From contig NC_079510.1 of NCBI RefSeq assembly GCF_030052815.1, positions 32,131,823-32,195,822 on the forward strand: a DNA stretch of 64,000 nt. The letters run 5' to 3'. Position 1 is the first letter of the stretch; each line of letters opens with the position of its first letter. Origin of the DNA: Hevea brasiliensis. Lineage: Eukaryota; Streptophyta; Magnoliopsida; Malpighiales; Euphorbiaceae. Under the pieces are notes generated by a model, which was not told the DNA's origin, did not search any database, and was given only the letters and a program-made list of their open reading frames with translations. Shown piece by piece: positions 12,237 through 22,429 of this stretch. Made by a program: the position numbers and the translations under genes.

Positions 12237-12252
12237 AGTGCTAGTGGGAGAT
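12237..12252 (+). other. C2 polypurine tract
   Basis: AGTGCTAGTGGGAGAT lies directly before the LTR start at 12253. The first eight bases are the right-hand MITE target duplication. Confidence 0.65.
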
Positions 12253-14339
12253 TGTTAGTAGTATGCCCTGGAGTATATCATTTAGTATGTATCTTGTACA
12301 TGTTTTTATTAATAAAAGACATTTTCACTTTTTCGTTTACATAATATATTTATGTGTAATAGAAAAGGTCCATTGATATTTTATTAGAAATTCTATTCTT
12401 AAGTTATTAAGAATATGAGTGACTATATTTCTAGCACAAAGTATCATAAATAGGTTCACAATCGAGGATACTTTACAATAAGGACATGACTTATCCAGAA
12501 AGATTATATGAGATGTAAATAAGATGAAATGGTGAGTCTCATGCCATATAACAAACATGATAGGCACTTATACATGATAAGTAGGTCAAACCAGTGACAC
12601 TTATGATAAGCACATGGAGTTTACTCTTGTCAATGCATTGTCATAAATCATATCAGTGCATATAATCTTTAGACCTAAGATAGCACAGTTATCTTGTATA
12701 TAGGTGGTTTGAGTTTGATACTACTTTCATACTTGTAGTGTGTATGGGTATATGGGCATGTGTTGGCTCCTACTAGTTATATATGGAGGTAGGTGTTGAT
12801 CAAGATGGAATCTGTTCCTCTAAGTAAATAGGGATAAAATCCTATGTTCATTTAATTGTTCTTGATGTTTCAAGTTCCTGACCAGGATAGATAGATTTAA
12901 TCAGAAAAGAGTTTCTGATGAGAAAAATCTTTTTAATCAAGAACTGGAATTAAAAGAGAACATAATATTCATAGCAAATGGGGTTTGACATAAACCATGA
13001 CTCCAGCTCGAATTGGGATTTTGTAATATAGAGATTATAATGCATGGTAACATATGATTATATGTTCATTTAATGTAAACCTTATTATTGATTGGGTGGC
13101 CATGGCATGCTATGCTAGGTGTTAACCATGGTCTATGAGGTGCATAAAATGATTTAGAGAAATCATTTATGGTAAGAAAGAGTTTTGATGATATTAAAAG
13201 TTGATATCATGTCTCATTGCCAATTAGTGATGAGCCTACTAAGTCACACACATACACAAGTAATCACAAAATTAAATATGATTTAATTAATTAATTAAAG
13301 AGTTTAATTGATTAATTAAATAGGTTTGGTTTGCAATTAGATTGCAAAGTCCCTAGCATGGCTTGAAACCAAATCTAGGTTATTGGATATATAATATAAG
13401 TTAAATTTATATTTAAAGTGTTTAAATATGAATTTAATTAATAATAAATTAATTAATAAAGATTAATTAATTAATTTGTATTTGATATAAATTAATTAGA
13501 AGAAGAGAAATAATTATTTTGGGTTGAGAACTCAAAATTAAGACATAGGGGTATTTTGATCATTTTCACAGGGTGACATGTGGTGCTATGAGATGGTGAC
13601 ACATGGCACTACACATAAGCTTGCCAAATGTCTTTTAATCATGTAAGATGATCAAAGTCAAGATTAAATATAGGTTTGACACTTAGCACAATGTGATTGG
13701 ATCAATTAAACCTAGAACCAATCAGAGGGTGACATGTGGCAAGGGTTTTAAGTGGTGACCTAGCTATATAAGGGAAAGGATGAAAAGAAAAAATACAAGC
13801 TGCCATTCATCTATTTTGTGCTGCCACCCTTGGCTGCCATCCCTTCTCTTCTTCTTCATCTCTCATCAATTCAAAGAGATTAGAAAACAATCTCTTGAAT
13901 TAAAAACACTAGAAATCGTTTCTAGTGTCCTGTTTACATCTGTAATCTGTCAAAAGGCAAAACTTGATTTTCTTATTGACTTGGAAAGCTTTAGAAGCTG
14001 TTCAAGGGCTGCCATTGGTGATCTTGGTGTGGACAAGCTAGAGGGACAACACCTGGTGTCCTAAGGTGCATTCCAAAGGTGGCCAACACATTGCAGTGCA
14101 TCAAAAGATTAGTGCACTTGTTCTTGATCTAATCTAGGGTTCTAATGAATTAATCTGATTAATTCTAAAATCTTAAATGACAAATGTAGATCCAAAACAT
14201 ATTAAAAGAGTTTTAATATACTGTTTATCATTGAAATCAAATAGATAAAAATGAATCTTGCATGATGCATGTGACTCTAAGTGAAAAATTTTTGAATTCA
14301 ATGATATAAACTTATATTTTTCATACTTCCGCTCCTTCA
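12253..14339 (+). repeat. C2 3' LTR, complete (2,087 bp)
   Basis: Begins TGTTAGTAGTATGCCC and ends CTTCCGCTCCTTCA. It is an inverted copy of 6282-8394. The next five bases (ATACA, 14340-14344) should be one side of the C2 target duplication, and its partner would be left of the window. Confidence 0.9.
13765..13772 (+). promoter_or_regulatory. C2 LTR TATA box
   Basis: TATATAAG in the context GACCTAGC, conserved with the C1 LTR. Confidence 0.5.
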
Positions 14340-14659
14340 ATACATACATTACATATATTGAATAATAACATTTTAGTAGAATTATATGATTAGTATATAT
14401 GTTCGAGTATAATTAAAATAAATTAAATGCATATAAAAAGTTTGTATTTCGTAATTAATAAATAATTGAAAAAAATATATATTTTAGCACAATTTTCAAA
14501 AATAATTTTTACTTTCAATACTTCAGTGAATCGTTCTTCCTGTTTGGGAAATTTCATCTACCAAAACAACCATTGTCTTCTTTCTCTTCTTCATTTCAAG
14601 TATTTTCTTTTTAGAACACAGAAAACAAAAAAAATTAAGAATCGATTGAATCATTTATT

Positions 14660-16840
14660 AATTTATTAAAATTAGTTGCTAATCACTTTAGCAATTGATT
14701 CAGTCGGTTGCAATAAAATTGATTGCAAATAGCAATCGATAACTAAACCGGTTACTAAATTAATTAAATTTAAAAGAAAATATAAATTTTGATAAGAAAC
14801 TATCAGTTTTTAGTAGTATTCAAAATATAATCAGTTGTTAAAATTTTGGTGTAATTAATTTTATAATTTTATAAATATTTTGTAAATTGGTTGCTATTTG
14901 AAACTAATTTAGTAACCAAAATGTCAGTTGCTAATTTAAGAAAATTATAAAAAAAAAATTTAAATAATAAATAAATAATTTAAATAAATAATTTTTCAAA
15001 AAATTACTAAACTAATAAATTTTTAATGAAAAAATAGTGCCAAAAATTAATAAAAAAATATTATAAGAAAATTACTTATAATAACTATTATAAAAATATT
15101 AACAAAAAATTAAATATAAAAAAATATTTATAAGACAAATTACTAAAAAAAATTACCCCACACACAAATATATTATAAAAAAAATTATGAAAAATTAATA
15201 CTATAAATAATTTACTAACAAAAAATATATTTGTACAAAAGTTTTTAATTTATGCCAAAGAAAAATAATAACTATTATAAAAATATTAACAAAAAATTAA
15301 ATATAAAAAGATATTTATAAGACAAACTACCAAAAAAAATTACCCCACACACAAATATATTATAAAAAAATTATGAAAAATTAATACTATAAATAATTTA
15401 CTAACAAAAAATATATTTGTCTAAAAGTTTTTAGTTTATGCCAAAGAGAAATAAATTAAATAAAAAAAGATGACAAAGAAAAAAATGATGATAAAGAAAA
15501 AGATAAGAAGAAACACACATATGTTATAACAAAAAAATTACTAAAAATTAAAATTACAAATAATTTACTAACAAAAAATATATTTGTTCAAAAATTTTTA
15601 GTTTATGCCAAAAAAAATAAATTAAATAAAAAATATGAGAAATAAAAAGATGATGAAAAAGAAAAAAAAGATAAAAAAGAAAAAAATAATGAAGAAAATA
15701 GATGAGAAAGAAAATAGATAATAAGAAAAACATGAAGAAGAAATATATGAGAAAAAAAAATAAAGAAAGAAAAAGATGATGAAGAAAATATATTAAAAAG
15801 GAAAAGATGATGAATAAAATAGATGATTATGAAAAATATGATAAAGAAAATGAGAAAAAAAAAGAAAGAGAAAAAAAAAGTAGCAGGAAAAAAAAGAAGT
15901 AATTGTTCGTATAATCGAATTAGCAATCGACTTTAGCAACCTATCATTAGTTGTTAATTTCTTTCAAAAATTAGGTGATAATTTTTGAGGGAAAAATTTT
16001 ACAACCGATTGCAAATCAGCTATAAAATCGGTTGTTAGTAATAAATTTCAATCGATTGCAAAAATTAATTGTTGTTAGTAATCGATTCGTAAATTGGTTG
16101 TAAATAAAAAAAAATAGACAAAAATTTTTGGAGAGAAAAATATCGGTTGCTAATAGTAACTAATTTTAATTGGTTGCAAAATCAGTAATTATTAGTAATC
16201 AATTAGCAAATCGATTACAAATTAAAAAAAGACAATAAAAAATTGAGTAGAAATTTTTTGGGGGCAAAAATCGATTGCTAATAACAACTAATTTATAAAA
16301 TCGTTGCAAATCGAAAAAAATAAAACAAAAATTGAGCAGAAATTTTGGAGGAGGGGGGAGAAATTTAATAACAGATTTTCAATTTGTTACAAAAATTGAT
16401 TGTTATTAGTAACCAACAAGAAATTAGTTACAAATAATAATCAATTTTAGCAACTGATTGTAAATCGGTCACTATTAGCAATCGATTTTTATAACCAATT
16501 ATAAATCGATTGTTAACTTTGGAGTCAATTAAAATAATTATTTAATTTATTAACTAATTCCCTAAAGTAATTGCTATTAGCAGCCGATTTTAAAATCAGT
16601 TGTTATTAGTAATAAATTTTAACAGCCGATTAAGAAATTGGTTGCTAATTGTAAATTTAAATTTTTTTTAATGTCGATTAGCAACCGTTTCAGTAACCAA
16701 TTATAAATTGATTACTAATAATAACTGATTTAGTAACTTTTTAAAAATTAACTATTTTATTAAAAAAAATTGATATCATAAATTTATTACAAAATTAATT
16801 CTCAATAGCAATCAATTTCAATTGGTTAAAAAAATGATTT
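14660..16840. repeat. Field of inverted GCAATCGATT / AATCGGTTGC motifs
   Basis: Two arms (about 14660-14950 and 15905-16840) are packed with short variants of TTGCAAATCGGTTGCTAA and its complement, in both orientations. An A-rich core between them contains the 187-bp tandem repeats and an AAAGA-rich purine stretch (15470-15900). Dense short inverted subterminal motifs around an AT-rich core resemble a decayed CACTA-type or similar DNA transposon, but I found neither CACTA ends nor a target duplication. Class unassigned. Confidence 0.45.
15077..15630. repeat. 187-bp tandem repeat, two full copies plus a partial third
   Basis: The block starting ATAACTATTATAAAAATATT at 15081 recurs at 15268 (187-bp offset) almost unchanged through TTTTTARTTTATGCCAAAG. 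The distal part recurs again at about 15512-15620, with A-rich sequence in between. Confidence 0.75.
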
Positions 16841-17399
16841 CAAAATTTTTTTTTTTTTTTGGTGAAAATGCTCTTAAGATATCTCTTTTCTTAATTGCAA
16901 GCTATCATTAGGTGCATTAACTTCCATCTTTTATATAAATTTTCATTTTTTAGCTGGAGATTAGAAAGGTGAGATTCAAAACTGAATCTGTGTGTGTTCA
17001 TTTGCATATATATGTGTCTGTTCATTTACAAGTTTTCTAATACCATAATTGGCTTTCAGGTGTCAGAAGGTTACTTAATTTAGTATGAAATGCAAATAAA
17101 ATATATGTAAATGCTTAATTAACTAATTAGTGCCACCCATGATAATAAGAAAATTAATTAAGCAGTGTCCTGCCAATAAATAATAAAGAACATAAAGGAA
17201 ATTCAGAAGATTCACAATTAATTACAATTAGTAGATGTCAATGATTTCAATTACAAGCTAGTTAATATATTAAACACTATTTCATTCAAAAAGAAAATAT
17301 ATAAACACTATTAGGACTAATGTAATTAAATTTATGGATCTAATAATATGAATAATCTATATCTATATCATATGTAAGTGTGAAAAGAAAAACATTGGC

Positions 17400-17840
17400 T
17401 TTATCAACAATATCCTTCATTTTTTAAATTAATTATAATTATATTTTTATTATTTAAATTAATTTTAATATTTGTATAAATTTAAAATTCTTAGTCCTAC
17501 TTATATTTAATTTTCTTTAAGTATAAAATTTTATAAGAAGTAATTAATTAAAATAAAAAATTAATAAATAAAAAATAAAAAATATAATTAATCTATAATG
17601 TTTATATATAATTCTATATAAATATATGAAGGGAGAGGGAGACATTGAGTTTGCCAAAAATATTATTCATTTTTAAATTAATTATAATTATATTTTTATT
17701 ATTTAAATTAATTTTAAAATTTACATGAATTTAAAATTATTAATTTTAGAGTTCATATAAATTTAAAATTATTAATTTTAGAGTTCATATAAATTTAAAA
17801 TTCTTAATTCTATTTAACTTCAATTAAATATAAAATTTTA
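17400..17840. repeat. Duplicated AT-rich block
   Basis: The segment with AATTATAATTATATTTTTAT followed by TAATTTAAAATTC at about 17425-17520 recurs at about 17677-17830. The second copy contains an internal doubling of a roughly 36-bp unit (TTTTAGAGTTCATATAAATT). Confidence 0.6.
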
Positions 17841-17899
17841 TAATAAGAAATTAATTAAAATAAGAAACTAATAAGTAAAAAAAAATATTATTAATCCAT

Positions 17900-18180
17900 A
17901 ATCTATACTAAATTAGTAGCGAAAATCCATCGCTAATTACCTTTTAACGACAATATATTTACCGCTAATACTTTATTAAAGATAAAATATTTGTATAAAG
18001 TTGTTACTAATACTTTTTAGTGGCGTTTTATTCGTCAATAATACTTTCAATAGATAAACAATTCAATATAAATTTATCACTAATAATTTTTAGGAACAAA
18101 TTATTCACTATTAATACTTTAGAAATGAAATATTCGTCGCTAATAATTTTCACGACAGTTTATCAATTGCTAAATCTATA
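17900..18180. repeat. CGCTAAT-type short repeat field
   Basis: Loosely repeated 55- to 65-bp units centred on TCGCTAAT or ACTAATACTTT (17908, 17930, 17960, 18005, 18080, 18135) look like subterminal repeats of a decayed DNA transposon. No ends were identified. Confidence 0.35.
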
Positions 18181-19181
18181 AATAATTTCAATTAACTAAT
18201 ATTACTATAATTGATATAAATTAGAATTTTAATAGAAATTGTACTCATACTAAAAGTCTTATTATAATTCTATAAACTTAATTCCATAACTATTATTAAT
18301 TCATTAAAAAATATGTGGTTTATTACAATTAAATTAATAAACAATATTGAATATCTAATCTTACTTACATTAATTTATTTTTTTAATTATTTTAAATATT
18401 TATAAACTTATAATATCAAATTATAAAATTATTCTTAAAAAATTATTTAATTAATATTATTATAAAATTATTATTAAAAACTAACTATTTAATAAAATAA
18501 AAATTTTATATTTATATCATAAATATAAAATTCTAATCCTATGACAAATATTTCATTTGTTATAAAGTTGTAGCTTTTATTTTTAATATCAATTAATAAT
18601 AGATTGTTTTCATATTTATACACTCCATTTTCGTATAATATATTTTTGTGTATTTTTTTTTCTCTAATGGATATTAAAATTAAAAAAAAAATCCTGAACT
18701 ACATAAATAATAGGGTCAAAGATGATTTTTAATTTAAAAAATATAGAAATTAAATGTGTAAAAAATTTTAAAAAACATTTAATTAATAATAAATATAGTA
18801 ATGGTAAAAAATGATAATAAATGAATAAATTTAATTAGTTATTAAAAATAAATATATTAAAATAACATTATATCATATATGAAAAATTGAAAGAAAATTA
18901 TATAAAAGTAAATTAAATCACATGTATCGCATATAAAAATTTAATAATATTAAATATATTAAGATAGTATGAGAGAATAATATATTGTAATTAATTTAAA
19001 AAATATTTGATCTTATATAGATTACCTTTAAAATATCTTAAGTATATGAAAAAAATTCAATTGCTAGCTTCAAACTCTATTGAGAATCTTCTTTAAAGAG
19101 AAAAAACTCTATTTAAAATCTTCAGTGTCCAAACACAACAGTTCTTCTAGTTTTAACCCATGAACCATCTTGGGAACTCCA

Positions 19182-20702
19182 ATGACCCAAATCTTAGCGG
19201 GCACCACCAAACTTAGCATCCATTCATGGAGGCTATGGCTGTCCCTCGCGGAACGATGTGCGACCATGCGCCAACTCAGGGCCCTCCAAGCTACTTTTAC
19301 CGTCCATGGCTTCCACAGAAACAATTATGCTATAAGCAAACTCATTGCCTTCTGCGCCCTCTCTCCGCATGGCAATCTCTCTTATGCTTCACTTTTATTT
19401 AACCAAATTGAGATGCCCAATTCATTTATTTATAACACTCTAATTAGAGCTTATTCTCGTTGCTCACAGCCTCATTTGGCTCTACATTATTTTGATATCA
19501 TGTTGAGAGATGAGAATGTGACGCCTCAAAACCATACATTTCACTTTGTTCTCTTCGCATGTGCAAATGCGGGTTGGATCCTTTTGGGTAGGCAAATGCA
19601 CTGTTGGGTATGTAAAAATGGAATGATATTAGCAGACGGCCATATTCAAACTGCGGTTGTTAGGTTGTATGCTGGGTGTAAAGTCATGGATGATGCGCAC
19701 AAGACGTTTGATGAAATTCCTTATCCAGATGTCGTTCAATGGAATGTGCTTATGAATGGGTATGCTCGTTGCAATTTGGCGAGTGAAGCTTTGAGGGTGT
19801 TTCGGTATATGTTTGTTATAGGGGTCGAGCCAGATGAGTTTTGTGTTACTACCGCATTGATGGCTTGTGCTCAATCCGGGGCTCTTGGTCAAGGGAAATG
19901 GATTCATGAATATATCAAGAAGAAATCATTAGATTTTGACGTATTTGTTGGGACAGCACTTGTTGATATGTATGCAAAATGTGGATGCTTATATTTGGCG
20001 GTGGAAGTCTTGGAGGGGATGCCTAAAAGGAATGCATTCTCATGGGCGGCCATGATTGGGGGGTTTGCAATGCATGGGTACGCGAGTGAAGCAATTCGTT
20101 GCTTGGAGAGAATGCAGGTGGAAGACGGGCTTAAGCCTGATGGTGTTGTTCTCCTAGGGGTTTTAACGGCTTGTACTCATGCAGGGTTGCAAGAGGAAGG
20201 CTTACTTCTTTTGGACAACATGAAAGCTAGATTTGGGATCCTACCTAGACATGAGCACTATAGTTGCGTAGTGGACTTGTTATGCAGGGCAGGTCGATGG
20301 GATGATGCACTTGCTCTTATAAGGAGAATGCCCATGAAGCCACTTGCGTCAGTTTGGGGGGCTGTACTGAGTAGTTGCCGAACCCACAAGAATGTGGAGC
20401 TTGCAGAACTTGCAGTTAAGGAACTTGTACAGCTTGATAATGGTGATATAGCGGAAGAAGCAGCAGCTTTTGTTCAATTGACTAACATTTATTTGAGTGC
20501 AGAGAAAGGTGAAGAAGCATGTAAGATACGTAGGATGTTTGGTGAAAGAGGGATGAACAAACCACCGGGATGTAGTATGATAGAAGTGGATGGAATTTCA
20601 AATGAGTTCGTTTCTGGAGATGTGTCACATAAGGATCTGCCTCAAATGCTTGCAATACTGGAGCTATTATTGCCATACTTAACCACAAAGCCATATCATT
20701 AG
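19182..20702 (+). CDS. PPR protein, PLS class, E subgroup (At3g28640/At3g28660-like)
   Basis: An intronless ORF of 506 residues. I use the ATG at 19182, since the four codons before it open with TTG. PLS-type pentatricopeptide repeats run from about residue 75 to 400, with typical cores FIYNTLIRAYSR, VVQWNVLMNGYAR, VFVGTALVDMYAKCG and AFSWAAMIGGFAMHG. A C-terminal E/E+ region follows (MPMKPLASVWGAVLSSCRTH and PGCSMIEVDG), with no DYW deaminase domain. Such proteins bind organellar RNA, and E-class members usually serve as specificity factors for C-to-U editing, recruiting a deaminase in trans. The sequence recalls the Arabidopsis At3g28640/At3g28660 pair (about 504 aa) from memory. No clear N-terminal presequence is visible, so the target organelle is undecided. 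The gene looks intact. Confidence 0.9.
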   Translation: MTQILAGTTKLSIHSWRLWLSLAERCATMRQLRALQATFTVHGFHRNNYAISKLIAFCALSPHGNLSYASLLFNQIEMPNSFIYNTLIRAYSRCSQPHLALHYFDIMLRDENVTPQNHTFHFVLFACANAGWILLGRQMHCWVCKNGMILADGHIQTAVVRLYAGCKVMDDAHKTFDEIPYPDVVQWNVLMNGYARCNLASEALRVFRYMFVIGVEPDEFCVTTALMACAQSGALGQGKWIHEYIKKKSLDFDVFVGTALVDMYAKCGCLYLAVEVLEGMPKRNAFSWAAMIGGFAMHGYASEAIRCLERMQVEDGLKPDGVVLLGVLTACTHAGLQEEGLLLLDNMKARFGILPRHEHYSCVVDLLCRAGRWDDALALIRRMPMKPLASVWGAVLSSCRTHKNVELAELAVKELVQLDNGDIAEEAAAFVQLTNIYLSAEKGEEACKIRRMFGERGMNKPPGCSMIEVDGISNEFVSGDVSHKDLPQMLAILELLLPYLTTKPYH

Positions 20703-21426
20703 CTTTAGCTTTTCCACCAGCTCTTTTAAAAATTTCCCATGTATACCTCAAATTACTTGCTTCAACTTTTGGGATAAATCACATACAAGAAAAAGAAATC
20801 AATTGAATTCCTACACACAATCATACAACTTTTGACCTGATTTGTATTTTTTTTTTAAATGTTAAAAAGAGTTGAATTCCTTCGCTTATTATCTCTCCAA
20901 ACCTAAGAATTGACCAAAAAAAAAAAAATATTAATTGAATTGAATTTTTGCAAATTTCTAATTTCTAAGCAAGCTGTTTATCTTTTATAGAAAAAGAAAG
21001 CACAACAATTTATTAAGAAAAGAATGATATTTTATGACAAGCTGCTGCAATACTGGAAAATTTTTCTGCTATTAATTTGTTGGATAAACCACTTGAAAAG
21101 AAAAATAGAAAGGGGTTATCTCATATCCTTTGTTCACAAAGGAGAACCCTTCATTGACATTTCAAAAGCTGAACGACAGCATGTTCTGGTTTACAATCCA
21201 ATGGAAAGAATGAGCATACTCGAAGCTTAATTTAAGCATTATCCCCACATAATGATTAGAAATGGACGTTGCAGATCCAATTATTCTGCAGTTGGACTAC
21301 CCAGTTGGCCAATATTTGATGCCGCTGGATTCATAAAATTATCAGTCCATGAAATTAGAGATCAAAACTAGCTACAGAATTAATTACTAAAACAAATAAA
21401 TAAAGTTGCATTAAGAAAGGAAAAAT
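20703..21426. other. Spacer between convergent PPR and DUF569 genes
   Basis: Contains the 3' ends of two convergent genes. A 68-codon open frame at 21024-21230 has no recognisable domain, so I do not call it a gene. Short poly-T and poly-A runs are present. Confidence 0.5.
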
Positions 21427-22429
21427 CTAACCTTTCCCTGATGAGGGAAGCACAACAACATGCATCTCTGCATTGTTTGGAGGAAGATGTAACCGAAGAG
21501 GGTAAAGCTTCCCATTCAATGGATTTCGAGAACACACCAGGACATCATCTATCCTTGTCTCTTCCTCCAACTTTTGCTTCAATTCTTCCACCACACTTCC
21601 CTTGAAAGTAAAGGAAAGCTCTATATTTTCATCAACATCACCATTTTCGTTAGCCACGCAGTAATGGATGAGCCTGCCCTCGTTTTTTATCGGTACACCC
21701 ATAAATGAATCATTAGACTGCAAACAGAAAAAATCCCAAATCCCACCTTATCATATCTCTCGTTACAATAGTGGTATTCAATAATAAAACAAAATATGCA
21801 AAACGTTAATGGAAAAAGACCTCTATTCTAGAAAATGTGGGGGCTGCAAACAACATTGCAGTGGGAGAACCAGGCTCAGAATAAGGTGCATTGGGATGAG
21901 GTATCTCACAATGCAGCGGTTCTGGTCGATTGGTGGTGGATTGTGGTGGTGGTGGTGGTGGTTCAGGTGAAGGATCTCGTCTCCTCATCTCTACAATATC
22001 AATATCCCATAAAATCCAATCTTGGGTTGAACTTCTATAAGGAACATCATGAGTGATTTGATTCCTCCAAGGTGGTAGGCCTGCATTTGCACGTAAATAT
22101 TGTCCGTAACGAGTCTTGAGCTTGACTTGGACTCCTTCTCTGATGGGCTCCCATTCCACAGAAGAATCCAATCTTCTTGGCAAGCTTTGCAGCACTTTCT
22201 TCCCTGTCATCCCTAATAGGAATGGCATGTTGGAGGCTGTTAGGTACTTCCCATAACAACTTTTCAAACGTATACCATAGGCCTTTTCCAGGATCTCCAC
22301 CGTCCATCTAGCATTCATGACTGCACCATTTCGATCTTGGCTCACACTTTCTTCATCATCATCTGCCAATAGGAACTTGTCATGGTGGCTTCGAAGTCGA
22401 ATCACTTTGGCTTTCCGGAAAAGTTCCAT
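21427..22429 (-). CDS. DUF569 domain protein, two exons
   Basis: Exon 1 is 22429-21821 and exon 2 is 21717-21427, together 299 codons. The intron (21820-21718) has GT and CAG ends: exon 1 ends in ...TCTAGAATAGAG before GTCTTT, and the acceptor is TTTGCAG. The phase is zero and the joined frame is open. Residues 1 to about 150 form the DUF569 domain, a fascin-like beta-trefoil seen in plant proteins (MELFRKAKVIRLRSHHDKFL, YGIRLKSCYGKYLTAS, VKLKTRYGQYLRANAGLPPW, TQDWILWDID). A proline-rich linker (about 155-175) follows. Exon 2 encodes the conserved C-terminal module (RLIHYCVANENGDVDE, YPLRLHLPPNNAEMHVVVLP). The length is normal for single-domain members. The molecular role of the family is not established. 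It is possibly actin-associated by fold. Confidence 0.88.
21718..21820 (-). other. Intron of the DUF569 gene
   Basis: 103 bp with a GT donor (complement of AC at 21819-21820) and a TTTGCAG acceptor (complement of CTG at 21718-21720). Removal joins codons GAG and TCT in phase 0 and restores the family's C-terminal module. Confidence 0.85.

Larger units (their letters stand above)
8395..14339 (+). mobile_element. Ty1/copia LTR retrotransposon C2, interrupted by C1
   Basis: A plus-strand copy of the same family. It enters abruptly inside gag at 8395, directly abutting the terminal base of the C1 LTR, and runs through gag, protease, integrase, RT and RNase H to a complete 3' LTR (12253-14339). 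The 5' LTR, primer site and gag start are absent from the window. If C1 inserted into C2, they lie left of the window. C2 has two internal deletions relative to C1 (near 8780 and 9335), several stops, and a MITE at 11777-12236. Confidence 0.85.
14340..19181. other. AT-rich intergenic region
   Basis: About 4.8 kb without a supportable gene. It holds the inverted-motif field (14660-16840), the 187-bp tandem repeat, the duplicated block at 17400-17840 and a field of CGCTAAT-like motifs at 17900-18180, all listed separately. The last 900 bp before the PPR gene are AT-rich and unremarkable. Confidence 0.6.

Noticed and set aside
15603..15926. A 107-codon Phe-rich ORF on the minus strand.
   Set aside because: It is a translation of the AAAGA-rich low-complexity stretch.
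19109..20751. Antisense ORFs across the first PPR gene (19109-19324, 19629-19907, 20482-20751).
   Set aside because: They are shadows of the PPR frame on the other strand, with no domains.
21427..21429. A third exon of the DUF569 gene, because GGTTAG at the stop also reads as a splice donor.
   Set aside because: The protein already ends after the conserved C-terminal module, and no matching exon is visible before the PPR gene.
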